A stretch of 64,000 bases of DNA from Chloropicon primus (Eukaryota > Chlorophyta > Chloropicophyceae > Chloropicales > Chloropicaceae): contig CP060754.1 of the NCBI GenBank assembly GCA_023205875.1, positions 434,001-498,000 of the forward strand, written 5' to 3'. Numbering within the stretch: position 1 is the stretch's first letter; the number at the start of each line of letters is the position of its first letter. The translations under genes were made by a program, and so were the position numbers. This document shows, piece after piece, positions 1-9,225 of this stretch. Under the pieces are notes generated by a model. It ran no database searches. It was not told the origin of the DNA and saw only the letters and a list, made by a program, of their open reading frames with translations.

Positions 1-1
1 C

Positions 2-1237
2 TTCAACGTGGAGGACAAGTTGTCCTTCTTGAGAGAGACGAGGCACGCGTTTGGCCGGACTGCCTTGGTTCTGAGTGGAGGCGGCTCGCTGGGCACTTTC
101 CACGTGGGGGTCGTCAAGGCCCTCCACGAGCAGAATCTGCTCCCGAGGGTTCTGTCAGGCAGTAGTGTGGGGGCGCTGATCTGCGCCATCGTCTGTACGA
201 GGACGGACCCCGAGCTGGTCGACCTCATGGAGAAGTTCTGCTACCTGGACTTGTCCTTCTTCAACAACTCCTCGCTGCCTCAGATTTTGAAGCACATCAT
301 TTCAAAGGGGTCCCTGCACGACATCGGGTTCCTGGCCTACAGGCTGCGGGTTCTCCTCGGGGACTACACCTTTCAGGAAGCTTACGAGAGGTCCGGGCGG
401 GTGCTCAACATCTGCGTCACTGCCGCCAATACGAACGAGCCGCCAAAGCTGCTGAACTATCTCACGGCTCCCAATGTGGTCATCTGGAGCGCCGTGGCAG
501 CATCGTCGGCTTTCCCTTTCCTCTTCATGCCTACGGATCTTCTGGCAAGGAACAGGCAGGGCGAGTTTGTAAAGTACTTGAACATCGACAAAACCCACTG
601 CAGCGACCGGCGGTGGAGGGACGGCTCCTTGGAGGAGGACTTGCCCACGAACGGCGTGAGTGAGATGTTCAATGTGAACTACTTTTTGGTGAGCCAGGTC
701 AACCCTCACATCGTCCCTTGGCTCGCCTTGAAGAACGTCTTCCCGAGGAAGCTGTCGTATCTGATCATCAGCGAGTGGAAGCACAGGTGTCAGCAGCTGG
801 CGGAGATACTGCCCAACTGGTTCCCGAAGCACATGTTCCTGGTCTTCTGCCAGAGGTGGGAGGGGGACGTAACCGTCTACAAGAACACCTCCATCATGAG
901 CTACATCGCCATGCTCGTGAAGGCCGCGATGAATCCAACCTCGTACTCTCTCAAGGTCGCCATCGCGGAGGGACAGAGAAACACGTGGCCAAAGCTCGCG
1001 GCAATCCAGGCCAACTGCGCGATAGAGCAGACGCTGGACGAGTGCATGTGGGAGCTCAAAAAGTCGGTCAACAACAGCATGCTGAAGCAAAGGGGAAGGA
1101 TTCCCAGCTGGCTCAACGTCGACACCATCTCCAGGGAAAATTCCGAGAACTCCCTGCTTTCTCCGAGCATCTCCGCGGAGGAGGAAACCCGGAACCGGAA
1201 GGGGAAGAAGAGGGACGAAATACACATCATGCAATAA
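2..1237 (+). CDS. SDP1: SDP1-type triacylglycerol lipase (patatin domain), 5' end outside window
   Basis: The reading frame is already open at base 2, so the N-terminus lies upstream. The patatin-like fold is clear: an oxyanion-hole stretch GGGSLGTFHVGVVKAL, then the nucleophile elbow GSSVG (about bases 158-172), and a later WRDGSLEEDLP that supplies the Asp of the Ser-Asp dyad. The spacing and the residues around the elbow match the plant SDP1 / yeast Tgl3-Tgl5 lipases, which release fatty acids from triacylglycerol at oil bodies. The C-terminal tail after about residue 340 is polar and variable. No intron is seen in the visible part. A TGTAA word lies 5 bases past the TAA stop. Family call is firm; physiological role is inferred from the family. 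Confidence 0.85.
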   Translation, partial: FNVEDKLSFLRETRHAFGRTALVLSGGGSLGTFHVGVVKALHEQNLLPRVLSGSSVGALICAIVCTRTDPELVDLMEKFCYLDLSFFNNSSLPQILKHIISKGSLHDIGFLAYRLRVLLGDYTFQEAYERSGRVLNICVTAANTNEPPKLLNYLTAPNVVIWSAVAASSAFPFLFMPTDLLARNRQGEFVKYLNIDKTHCSDRRWRDGSLEEDLPTNGVSEMFNVNYFLVSQVNPHIVPWLALKNVFPRKLSYLIISEWKHRCQQLAEILPNWFPKHMFLVFCQRWEGDVTVYKNTSIMSYIAMLVKAAMNPTSYSLKVAIAEGQRNTWPKLAAIQANCAIEQTLDECMWELKKSVNNSMLKQRGRIPSWLNVDTISRENSENSLLSPSISAEEETRNRKGKKRDEIHIMQ

Positions 1238-1241
1238 AGCT

Positions 1242-1246
1242 TGTAA
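1242..1246 (+). terminator. TGTAA polyadenylation-like signal after the lipase gene
   Basis: TGTAA lies 5 bases after the stop. This word is the usual poly(A) signal of chlorophyte algae; its use here is inferred. Confidence 0.4.
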
Positions 1247-1287
1247 AACACACTATTCACGATTCTTCTTGAATCCTGGTCGCTGCT

Positions 1288-1321
1288 GCTCTCTCGCTCT
1301 CGCTCTCGCTCTCGCTCTCCT
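1288..1321 (+). repeat. CTCTCG microsatellite
   Basis: About five imperfect tandem units of CTCTCG lie in the short spacer between the lipase and NAT9 genes, in what is probably the NAT9 5' leader. Confidence 0.7.
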
Positions 1322-1375
1322 CGAAGAGCGACAGCAAATTCGGAGAATCATTCAAATCCCATTCAGCTGGTAAAT

Positions 1376-2062
1376 ATGAAGGCGAACGCGAACCTGGTGA
1401 TCGAGGGCGTGCTGGTAAAGCTGGTGCCTTATCGCGAAGAGCACGTTCCCAAGTACCACGAATGGATGCAAGACCCACGACTGTTGGAGGCCACCGCCTC
1501 GGAGCCGCTCTCTCTGGAACAGGAGTACGACATGCAAAAGAGCTGGCGAGAAGACGAGGACAAGTGCACCTTCATCGTTCTGGACAAGGCCTTGCCGAGT
1601 GAACCGGGACTGCACCACGGAGCGGGCATGGCGGGAGACGTGAACTTGTTCTTCAACGAACCTGACGGGAAGGATGTGGCGGAGATCGAGGTAAGCGTCG
1701 GAGCAACGAGACGTGACGGCACCAAATCTCTCAAGACCGGAAACTGAGACTGCGCTGCCCACACGACCTGCAAGGTCATGATCGCCGAGGACAAGAGCAG
1801 AAGGAAGGGCCTGGCCTTGGAAGCAGTGCGGATGATGATTCGGTACGCCGCTACGGAGCTAAAGTGCACCAAATTCGTAGCCAAAATAGGGGAGAGCAAC
1901 TTGGCGTCTCTGAGCCTCTTCAACAAGCTCGGATTCCGCGAAGTCAAGAGGGTCGAAGTCTTCAACGAGGTACACAAGGAGCTGAAGGTGACGCCGGAGC
2001 TCTTGGACGGACTCCAGTCTGTAAAATACCAGCAGTACGACGAAAAGCGCTTATATATTTAA
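1376..2062 (+). CDS. NAT9: N-acetyltransferase 9-like GNAT enzyme (2 exons)
   Basis: Exons 1376-1690 and 1775-2062 are joined across an 84-nt GT-AG intron (phase 0) to give 200 aa. The N-terminal part carries the NAT9 hallmarks: LVPYREEHVPKYHEWM, then ASEPLSLEQEYDMQKSW and DKCTFIVLD. After the splice comes the acetyl-CoA binding loop (VMIAEDKSRRKGLALEAV, a variant of the R/Q-x-x-G-x-G/A loop) and a typical GNAT end with LFNKLGFREV. NAT9 proteins acetylate protein N-termini or lysines; in animals a role with tubulin has been reported. Length agrees with animal and plant NAT9. The exon join restores an unbroken GNAT domain, so the gene model is strong. Confidence 0.85.
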
Positions 2063-2094
2063 AGAGCGAGGTCCCGTCCGCGTACTTCCCCAAC

Positions 2095-3227
2095 TCATTT
2101 CGTGCCCGAGCTGAACTTGACCTCGCCGTTGAGGATAGCTTGATCATCGGTCAGTGACAGAGAGACCAACTCCCTGATCGCGTATCTCGCCAGGGCTTGG
2201 CAATACCGCCTGTCCCCCTTCCCGCTGTATATGTTACGGTTGAGGACCTCCGCAAAGTCCTCTGTGTGGTTGTCTATGGCATCGTCGTAAGCCTTTGCTG
2301 CGCCGAAGAAGATGTCCTCCAGCTGCCGCAGCCACTTGCTCAGTCTGACGCGGACTCCTTCCCTGTGGACGCTCATCTCCACCTCGTGCTGGAAGTTGTC
2401 GTACAAGAATTGCGAGAACGACTTGCCATCGGCCCCGGCACCCCTGAGCCTCCTGAGGACCATCCAGACGTGGAGGCTCACGAACGCGTGCCTTGTCCTG
2501 AAGTCGTTCTCCAACCTCAAGGCTTCCCTAATGCCGGACTCCTCGCAGTGGTCCAGCAGCATCTTGAGAAGGGAGTTCGAGCCTGGCGAAAGGACGACCG
2601 AGTGCGCGCAAAGGAAACGATTGGTCAGCCACTACTGCAGGGTGCGCGAGAGGGTCCACGCCCACCCGCGTTCTCAACTACTCCTTACCTCGAACGAGCT
2701 GACTCTCCCTGGAATAGTATCCCCCAACCTTGAGGACAAACTTTCCTATGATGCCCTTGTCGTTCGCCTCGACTGCGAGGTACGGTCTCTCCGTCTGCAA
2801 GCTCCGCGGCTGCGAGTTCTGGAACAGGCTCTGCGAAGGGCAAAGAAGAACAAAGCAGCAGTAAAGCCACGGCTCGAGTCAGTCGGTCGGTCCCCCCGTC
2901 ATCTTGCGACCCGGGTGGAATGAGAGGCTTCGAACCCACCTGGACGTGCGCCCTCGAGCTCGGATTCGCTTCCTGAGTCGTGCAGTACAGCCTGCTGGTC
3001 CGCAAGGACGTTGATCGGGAGCAACTCTTGTGCAGAAGTGTCTGAAAGCTCCCGGATTCCTGGAAGGACAACGCTTGCGGTTCCACGGTCGAGACGGCCC
3101 CTTCCGCCGCCGCCCCGCTAACGATCCCCCACAGCCGTCCCACCCCCCTCGTCGTCGACAGACCCGCCCTCCTCGTCACCCCCCCCAGCATCATACAATA
3201 GCCTCCCCAAGACTCCACAACCCACAC
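2095..3227 (-). CDS. CBP3: Complex III assembly chaperone CBP3/UQCC1 (3 exons)
   Basis: Exons read on the minus strand: 3227-2940, 2830-2689, 2582-2095, with GT-AG introns of 109 and 106 nt (phases 0 and 1). The last exon has the ubiquinol-cytochrome c chaperone signature: ENDFRTRHAFVSLHVWMVL, a KWLRQLEDIFFGAAKAYDDA helix and the end ALARYAIRELVSLSLTD. The middle exon gives GKFVLKVGGYYSRES, typical of plant members. The first Met at 3227 is possible, but the Met-Met at about 3197/3194 starts a classical mitochondrial presequence (Arg-rich, no acids, Ser/Thr-rich), so translation may begin there. The protein assists synthesis and assembly of cytochrome b in mitochondrial complex III. Confidence 0.8.
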
Positions 3228-3821
3228 TTAGCAACACCAAAACACACGGAGAAGGAGGTCCACCACGTGAAAACTCCAAGCTTTGTCCAAGGTCTAGGCC
3301 CTCTTTCCCTCGAGTCTGGCGGCCCACGCGCAATGAAGCCTCGTCCCACCTCTCTCTCTGGTGCTGGTGCTGTTCAAGAGATGGAGGCCGAGAGATGGAG
3401 GCCGCTGCTCGGTCTTCTTCGGGAAATTTCCGGATCTCCGAGAGGTCCGTTGGGCATTTCCAATTCCCCCGTTGAGGACAAACGGGAGGCGGCGACAGCT
3501 GAGAGGAGTTTGAGAGAGGAGCGTGACGGCAACAGAGTTGTTGTTGTTGTTTGTTGTTTGTTGTGAGGAGTGAGTGAACTGACTGTGTGGTGGCGGGGGA
3601 CTTGGATTTGTATTGGGGAGACGGAGAGGACGGGACTGGCGCGTGCGGCGTGACAAGACGAGACCGACTTTGGATCAAAAGTTTTTTTTTTCTTTTCCAG
3701 TTGAGGAGAGTCGTCTGCCAGAGTTGCAGGCTGTTGCGCTGGGCCGCTCGAGGGACACGCCGTGTGGACTAAGAAGAGGAGCGGATAGATAGGTTCATTC
3801 TCACGTATTTAGTTAAGAAAG
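3228..3821. other. Spacer between CBP3 and the MGC-protein gene; no gene seen
   Basis: Head-to-head spacer of about 590 bp that must hold both promoters and 5' leaders. Both strands have open frames, but their translations are Pro/Ser/Arg/His-rich low complexity without a domain. It includes short GTT runs around 3535-3560 and a run of nine T near 3681. Confidence 0.6.
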
Positions 3822-4609
3822 ATGGGTTGCATGTTTTCGACGAGTCGCAAGGTGAGTCCTCCGACGGAGAGGGAGGGAGGGAGCTCCCCCAAAGTGGCGC
3901 TCTGTCTCTGTCTCTCTCTCCGTTCCCCCGAGAGCGAGCGACCACGCTTCCGAGGGAGAGAGAGATAGAGAACGAGACGTGTACTGACGCCCTCGATTTG
4001 ATTCCGCTCGCAACCAACGACAAGAAGCCGGCTGACAAGTACAAGTCGGTCGACCCCGAATCCAAGGGGAACTCTCCCGCGGGTTCGAAGGACTATGGCA
4101 CGATGAACAAGAATGAGAAGGAGCCCCAGTACGCCCCCGCGACGCCGCCGGAGACCCCGACCAACGCCTTGAACAAGGCCCTGCTGAAGAAGGTCGCGGA
4201 CAGCGCGCCGAACTCCGGGAAGAAGGAGGCGACGCCCGCGAAGGCTGAGACCCCGAAGAAGGAGGAGCCGGCGAAGACGCCCGAACAGACGAAGACTGCG
4301 GAGAAGTCGCCACTCAAGAGCACGGGCAAGAGAAAGAGCGTCGATCTCCAGCTGGGAGACGAAATGAGGGAAAAACTAGAAAATAGCATACCTGGGAACG
4401 GAAACTCTGCGGACGAGCCAAAGCAAGAGAACGGCGACGCCGGCGCCGGCGCGGGAGAGGAGAAGACCGAGGACGACGACGCAGCCCTTGCCGCCGCCGA
4501 GAAGAAGAAGAGGCAGAACAAGAAGAGGAACGCCAAGAAGAGGGAGAGGGCGAAGAAGAAGAAGGCCGCCGCGAGGGCTGCAGCAGGAGAGGGCGCCCCC
4601 TCGGAGTAA
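3822..4609 (+). CDS. Lys/Ala/Glu-rich disordered protein with MGC acylation N-terminus (2 exons)
   Basis: Exon 1 (3822-3851) encodes only ten residues, MGCMFSTSRK. A 173-nt intron (GTGAGT...CAAG) leads in phase 0 to 4025-4609, giving about 204 aa. MGC followed by Ser/Thr is a consensus for N-myristoylation of Gly2 with palmitoylation of Cys3, which would tether the protein to a membrane. The rest is predicted disordered: Pro/Thr/Lys repeats with many TP sites (CDK/MAPK-type), an acidic patch EKTEDDDAALAAAEKK, and a very basic tail (KKKRQNKKRNAKKRERAKKKK). I do not recognise a family. A separate exon for the acylation signal is typical of such proteins, but the acceptor choice is less certain than the donor. 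Confidence 0.55.
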
Positions 4610-4771
4610 AACCTACCTGAAGGAGTGAAGGAGTGAAGGAGGAAGATGCTCCACCTCCTCTTTTTGGTATTGCGCCCGCCCTGTTATATACACCGCTATC
4701 TATGAAGCACATACACGCACCGTCTCTCTCTCAATGTCTCTCTCCCTCTGAAGAATCTTCCAACAATCCTC

Positions 4772-6313
4772 ATGGCAGCCTGGCCACCACAAATTCTGCT
4801 TCGTGCATGTGATCAGGTGAACGCGGGGACTCAAGACGCGCTGTCGTCGTCCTGCAGCGGGGCCAAGATGTCGAGGCTGGCGGGGAAAACCATGGTTCTG
4901 AGGCGCAGCTGGATGCCCAAGCCTGGGGTGCCTCGTCAGATGATGCGAACCAGGAGAGCGTACGCCGTGGCGGTAGACAGGGATGAACGGGCAATAATCC
5001 CGGAAGCCCAGGAGAGGGATCTTCCCACCCCGCAGACGCCCGCCGAGTTCGACAGCCTGAACTTCGAGTGCGCGCCCAGTGTCACCTTCTGGAGGACCTG
5101 GGTCAGGCGGAGTCCCGTGGACGACTTGCAGGACTTCGTGGAGGGCGGAGGCAGCTTGGCCTCCCTCGACTTTAACAAGGTGAGGAGCCTGTCGCCCTTC
5201 TCCGCCCAAGAGTGGGGGCTCAATGAGGAGGGTGCGTTCACGTACTGGGCCTATCACCTGCTTCGCTCGGGATTCTTCGTGGCCCAAGGCACCGCTGGGA
5301 TCCTCGCCTCGAACCGAACGAGCAGCGAGGAGACCAACAGCAAGCTCCTGGCAAACATCACGACGAACTCGGGCTTGAGGCTGTACGTCGAGGCCCTCCA
5401 GATGTTCAGACAGGACTTCGCGAACATCAAGTCGGGCTACTACGCTCTCCCTTACGACATGCAGTTGTCTCACCGGCAGTGGAACCCCTTGTTCGTGATG
5501 CAAAGGGCGTTCAGGTTCCTGAGGGAAGCGCCCAGGACCCTGAAGAGGAGGAGCGACGGCGTTGCGGAGGACGTTTGGCTCAAGAGCCCTCTCTATCCGG
5601 AGTATTACCTGAACACCTGGCACTACCAGACGGATGGGTGGCTCTCGAGCGAGAGCTCCGGAGTGTACGAGACTTCGACGGAGACCCTGTTCTTGGGACA
5701 GCAAGACGCGATGCAGAGGACCACTCTCGTTCCTCTGGCGAAGCACTTCGAGGGGGAGGACCTCAGGGGAAAGAGAATTATGGAGCTCGCCTGCGGCACT
5801 GGTAGGTTCGCAACTTTTCTCAAGGACAACTACCCAAGCTCCCACGTCACCTGTTTGGACCTGTCACCTTTCTACCTCCAGGAGGCGAGGGAGAACATGG
5901 AGCACTGGGGGGAGCTCCAGGGAGGGGACCAGGCAGAGCTTGGTGTGGACTTCGTGCAGGCTCCCGCGGAGAAGATTCCTTTCCCGGACAAATCGTACGA
6001 CGCGATCACGTGCATCTACCTGTTTCATGAAGTGACTCAAGAGGTAAGGAAGGAGATCGTCACCGAGATGCACCGCATCTTGAAACCGGGGGGAATCGTC
6101 GTTTTCACGGACTCCATCCAACTCGGCGACAGACCTGAGCTTGACGCGAACATCGATGGCTTCACCGCCTTCAATGAACCCAACTACACGGACTACGTGA
6201 GAACGGACCTCGGTGCTTTGTTCAAGGAGGCCGGTTTCACTTGCTACATCAAAGAGGTTGCGTCGCGGTCCAAGGTCCTCTCCTTCGTGAAGAACGAGGA
6301 CTTTCTCCAGTAG
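4772..6313 (+). CDS. Class I SAM-dependent methyltransferase, organelle-targeted type
   Basis: Single open frame of 513 aa. The C-terminal half is a Methyltransf_11 Rossmann domain with motif I ELACGTGRF (about residue 338), the acidic loop LDLSPFYL, and a late motif MHRILKPGGIVVFTDS. Preceding it, the block WHYQTDGWLSSESSGVYE and METLF-like sequence match the cyanobacterial/plastid methyltransferases annotated next to quinone-methylating enzymes. The first 60-70 residues are basic and Ser/Arg-rich like a transit peptide; Met codons at 4772 and 4868 are both possible starts. The substrate is unknown; a plastid location is inferred from the leader and cyanobacterial-type relatives. TGTAA follows the stop at 49 bp. 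Confidence 0.75.
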   Translation: MAAWPPQILLRACDQVNAGTQDALSSSCSGAKMSRLAGKTMVLRRSWMPKPGVPRQMMRTRRAYAVAVDRDERAIIPEAQERDLPTPQTPAEFDSLNFECAPSVTFWRTWVRRSPVDDLQDFVEGGGSLASLDFNKVRSLSPFSAQEWGLNEEGAFTYWAYHLLRSGFFVAQGTAGILASNRTSSEETNSKLLANITTNSGLRLYVEALQMFRQDFANIKSGYYALPYDMQLSHRQWNPLFVMQRAFRFLREAPRTLKRRSDGVAEDVWLKSPLYPEYYLNTWHYQTDGWLSSESSGVYETSTETLFLGQQDAMQRTTLVPLAKHFEGEDLRGKRIMELACGTGRFATFLKDNYPSSHVTCLDLSPFYLQEARENMEHWGELQGGDQAELGVDFVQAPAEKIPFPDKSYDAITCIYLFHEVTQEVRKEIVTEMHRILKPGGIVVFTDSIQLGDRPELDANIDGFTAFNEPNYTDYVRTDLGALFKEAGFTCYIKEVASRSKVLSFVKNEDFLQ

Positions 6314-6361
6314 TTCCGCGCGAGGAAAAAGAAATTGTATTTGACGCTTGACTGTTTGGGT

Positions 6362-6366
6362 TGTAA
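6362..6366 (+). terminator. TGTAA polyadenylation-like signal after the methyltransferase gene
   Basis: TGTAA 49 bp after the stop codon; inferred poly(A) signal of the chlorophyte type. Confidence 0.5.
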
Positions 6367-6406
6367 ACGAATTTAGAGTTGAAGTTTTTCTTTCAGAGCG
6401 CCTCTC

Positions 6407-8212
6407 CTAGCACCGCCTCCAGCCCGCTCCGCGGATCTCTCTGCTTGGGACGGCGATCGGGCAAGACTCCGGGTGCTTCACGTAGCAGATCCTTGCATTT
6501 GTGTTCTCGTTCGCATTGGCAGTTGTGGAGGCAACCCGGCCCCAGTATGAAGCCAGCCTGCTTGCAGTGCCCTCTTCTGCGCCCCACACGTTTTGGAAAT
6601 ACCCGCCGATCGATTGCCCAAACCTCTCGCCCAACCTCTCGGCTCCTCCGACGAGGTCGTCCCTGAAATCGTACGTGAAGCAGCCCCTTCTCCCCGTCTG
6701 CACGCGATTCTCGCTTGGCCCCGAGTATCCGTCCTCCGTGCACGCGCACGCCTCCTCGGGGGTCACTTCCGGCAGAGAGTCAACGTCCGGCATTCTTTTG
6801 CAGTTCAAACTGAAGAATGTAGACGGTATTGGGATCAGCTCGGCTCCGGAGGGCAGCTCCACCCCCACCTTGAGGTGCCCGGGCCCGTCCATTTGCTTCT
6901 GCATGGCCTCCAGAAAGTAGGATTTGCCTTTCTCCAAGAAAATGGCCCTGGTGGAGACGTAGTCCTCGGGGCCCCTGCTTCCGCTGACCTTTGCCAGACG
7001 CCTCTTGGGGTCCACTGGGCTGTCGGCCATGTACAACCTCCCCGAGTCGTCGCTGGTGAACGTGAAAATGTAGTCCCCGGTGATCGGGGCGCAGAAGAAC
7101 CCGCTCATTCTCGACACGCTGTTCCTTGCCCGGGCGTACACCGCGGGGGCCTCGAAGACGTCGTCGCGCGAATCGAAGACGGTCGTCACTGTTGGGCTCT
7201 CCAGCATTTTTGGATTGTTGGACAGATCGCTGATCCTCCACCCGGGGATGTCCGCCCAGTGCTGATACAGCAAGCCCTCGCGGGCGTAATCGGACAGAGG
7301 GTCCCCGGATCGCATCGGCAGGTTGTTCCCCTCCTCGTCCTCCTCGAACGCGATTTCGCTTGCCGACCGGTCTCCGGTCCCACCAGGAATGCAGAAGCCG
7401 CAAGACCTCCTGCAGTACTTGCCGATCTTGATCCAGTCCTCCTCGCACTTCCCCCACGCCACTTGCTCCTCGCACGTGAACTCGGGCGGCTCCAGGTCGC
7501 AGCACTCCCTGACCGGGTTGCAGTCCGGGGCCTTCGGGGCGGGGGGCGGGGATCTCGGCAGCAGGACGGAGTTCAACTTGACGACCTGCCCGTTACACGA
7601 ATCCCTCGTCTCCAGGACGGGTTCCTCGTTGACCCGGAAGCCGTACGACCGGCTCCCTGACACGGTGACTCGTTCTCCGGTGAGCGAGGCGAGGGTCTGG
7701 GAGCCCCCCGAGAATCCCACCCGCTCCGGCGAGATGTGGTACCTGATCACGTCCGCCAAGTCCATGGCCAGGGCGCTCCCGCTCCGCTCCCCGCTCCCGA
7801 GGTTGATGAAGGCGGTGTCCGTGGGAGCGAAGAGGGTGACGTGGCCCGGCCCCTCGAGGGTGTCCCCGAGACCGAGCTCCCGAATCGCTTTGAGCAAGAG
7901 GGACAGCTCCTCGTCCTCTTGGACGGTCCTGAGGACGGTGTCGACGCAGCCCCGGGCCGAGTCGACCGCGGAGGCCCTCGCAGTCCTCGAAGGGCTGCTC
8001 AAGAAGGCGTCCCACACCCCGGTGTCCGAGGGGGAGGCGGTCCCCCTCTCCCCCTCGCCGTCCACGAAGGCGGACCAGGTCAACGTCTCGTCCCCCCTCT
8101 CCCTCGGAGACGAAGGGGAGCCCCAATCCCACTCCTCGTGCTGAGCGGACGCCACCGCGGGCGAGAGAAGGGCGAGGGCCGCGAGGAAGGTCGTGAGGAT
8201 CGTGAAGCGCAT
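6407..8212 (-). CDS. Secreted fasciclin-ShKT-PA14 multidomain protein
   Basis: Starting at the Met at 8212 gives 601 aa with a clean signal peptide (MRFTILTTFLAALALLSPA, then VASAQ). The frame is open further upstream, but only this Met gives a secretion signal. Domains in order: a fasciclin/FAS1 domain (about 70-205; GPGHVTLFAPTDTAF and a later VIRYHISPERV), a six-Cys ShKT domain (about 237-272, ending YCRRSCGFC), a PA14 domain (about 305-440; GFFCAPITGDYIFTFTSDD) and a Cys-containing C-terminal region. FAS1 domains mediate adhesion, and PA14 usually binds carbohydrate. I infer an extracellular-matrix or cell-wall adhesion/glycan-binding protein. No transmembrane segment follows the signal peptide. 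Confidence 0.75.
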   Translation of the reverse strand: MRFTILTTFLAALALLSPAVASAQHEEWDWGSPSSPRERGDETLTWSAFVDGEGERGTASPSDTGVWDAFLSSPSRTARASAVDSARGCVDTVLRTVQEDEELSLLLKAIRELGLGDTLEGPGHVTLFAPTDTAFINLGSGERSGSALAMDLADVIRYHISPERVGFSGGSQTLASLTGERVTVSGSRSYGFRVNEEPVLETRDSCNGQVVKLNSVLLPRSPPPAPKAPDCNPVRECCDLEPPEFTCEEQVAWGKCEEDWIKIGKYCRRSCGFCIPGGTGDRSASEIAFEEDEEGNNLPMRSGDPLSDYAREGLLYQHWADIPGWRISDLSNNPKMLESPTVTTVFDSRDDVFEAPAVYARARNSVSRMSGFFCAPITGDYIFTFTSDDSGRLYMADSPVDPKRRLAKVSGSRGPEDYVSTRAIFLEKGKSYFLEAMQKQMDGPGHLKVGVELPSGAELIPIPSTFFSLNCKRMPDVDSLPEVTPEEACACTEDGYSGPSENRVQTGRRGCFTYDFRDDLVGGAERLGERFGQSIGGYFQNVWGAEEGTASRLASYWGRVASTTANANENTNARICYVKHPESCPIAVPSREIRGAGWRRC

Positions 8213-8480
8213 GGTTTCTGGCTGGCGCGAGCGCGATCGACCCGAAAATGGCGAATGCCCTGGATCTTGCACACCGCCCGAGAATGAGGAGCAAGAATGA
8301 ACTTTCAAAACGCCTCCCAGTCGTCCAGGATGGCTCGGTCTTGTCCGTGGGATAAGTGGTGCGTTACACGCTCCAGAAAAAATCCCGAACGCTCTCCAGA
8401 AAAAAAAATCGCGGAACGACGAACGGACCTGACCTGAGAGAGCGAGCGACGGCGAAGCGGTGAGACGAGCGACTTGCGGG

Positions 8481-8926
8481 ATGGCAGGCCTGTCTTCGTT
8501 GCGTGGGGGGGTCGTCTGCGGGAGGTTTTTTTCCCTCTCGAGGGTTTTCCCAGGCCTCCTGGGGGGGGGAGCGAGGCGCGGGTACGTGGACGACTTGACG
8601 GACAAGTTGGGCAAGAGAGAGGCGGCGGAGGAGCGCATGTACTTCAATAAGGAGGACGAGAAGCTCTTGCGCGGCCTCTTGGGCAAGATGAAGGTGCGAG
8701 CTCGTGCGAAGCTGGGCTGCTTGGTCTCGCTAACGGAACCTGACACCCTTTCCTTCTTCGTTTCCTGTTCCCGCCCGAACGCGCGGAGCAGGCCCAGGCC
8801 GAGACCACGGACAGATCCCACCAAGAGAAGGAGAGGAGCGCGTTGATCGACATCGTGGGTGGCTACAACATGACGCCGAAGGACGTCGAGCGCCTCCTGG
8901 ACTGGAGGCACAGCTCGGAGTATTAA
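8481..8926 (+). CDS. Mitochondrial ATP synthase inhibitor IF1-like protein (2 exons)
   Basis: Exons 8481-8693 and 8792-8926 (98-nt intron, phase 0) give 115 aa. The N-terminus is an Arg-rich presequence, followed by an IF1-type motif YVDDLTDKLGKREAAEERMYFNKED.. in which the inhibitory helix normally inserts into the F1 catalytic interface; quoted core: DKLGKREAAEERMYF. After the splice the chain continues with a charged helix and ends YNMTPKDVERLLDWRHSSEY, an extension not present in short animal IF1. IF1 blocks ATP hydrolysis when the proton gradient collapses. The acceptor could shift by a few bases (two AGs lie close together). The spacer to the divergent secreted-protein gene is about 270 bp. 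Confidence 0.65.
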
Positions 8927-9169
8927 GACCCTGGGCCCCTTCACACAAGTGAAAGTCCACACGAGGACGGACGGACGGATCTTCTTCTCGTTGTCCGATT
9001 CTTGATTCTGTCAATGTCACTCCACGCTTGTTTTGTCCGCCTCCCTCTCCCCCCCCCTCTTTTTCGCCAACCCCTTTCCGTTCCGTTCGTCTCCGTCTCC
9101 CCCCCTCGTGGTGGCCGTTGGAAGAGGCAGAGAGAGAAGAAGAGAGAAGAAGAACAGTGAAGAAAAGGT

Positions 9170-9219
9170 TTTGGTTTTGAGAGAAAGAAAAGGGTTTGGT
9201 TTTGAGAGAAAGAAAAGGG
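9170..9219 (+). repeat. Two tandem copies of a 25-bp unit in the FKBP 5' leader
   Basis: Bases 9170-9194 and 9195-9219 are the same 25-mer (TTTGG-TTTTGAGAG-AAAGAAAAGGG), ending six bases before the FKBP start codon. Confidence 0.8.
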
Positions 9220-9225
9220 TTTGAG

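Noticed and set aside
718-1272. Second plus-strand frame inside the lipase gene
   Set aside because: Out-of-frame translation that is Arg/His/Glu-rich; the SDP1 frame continues through it.
3118-3678. Minus-strand frames in the spacer between CBP3 and the MGC-protein gene
   Set aside because: Ser/Pro/Arg low complexity with Gln/Asn runs from GTT repeats; no splice model gives a domain.
4700-5845. 381-aa minus-strand frame opposite the methyltransferase
   Set aside because: Arg/Leu/Pro-rich antisense translation with no family motif; the plus strand has the SAM motifs.
7395-7502. ShKT domain read as a toxin
   Set aside because: It is one module of a larger secreted protein with fasciclin and PA14 domains; ShKT modules are common in non-toxic extracellular proteins.
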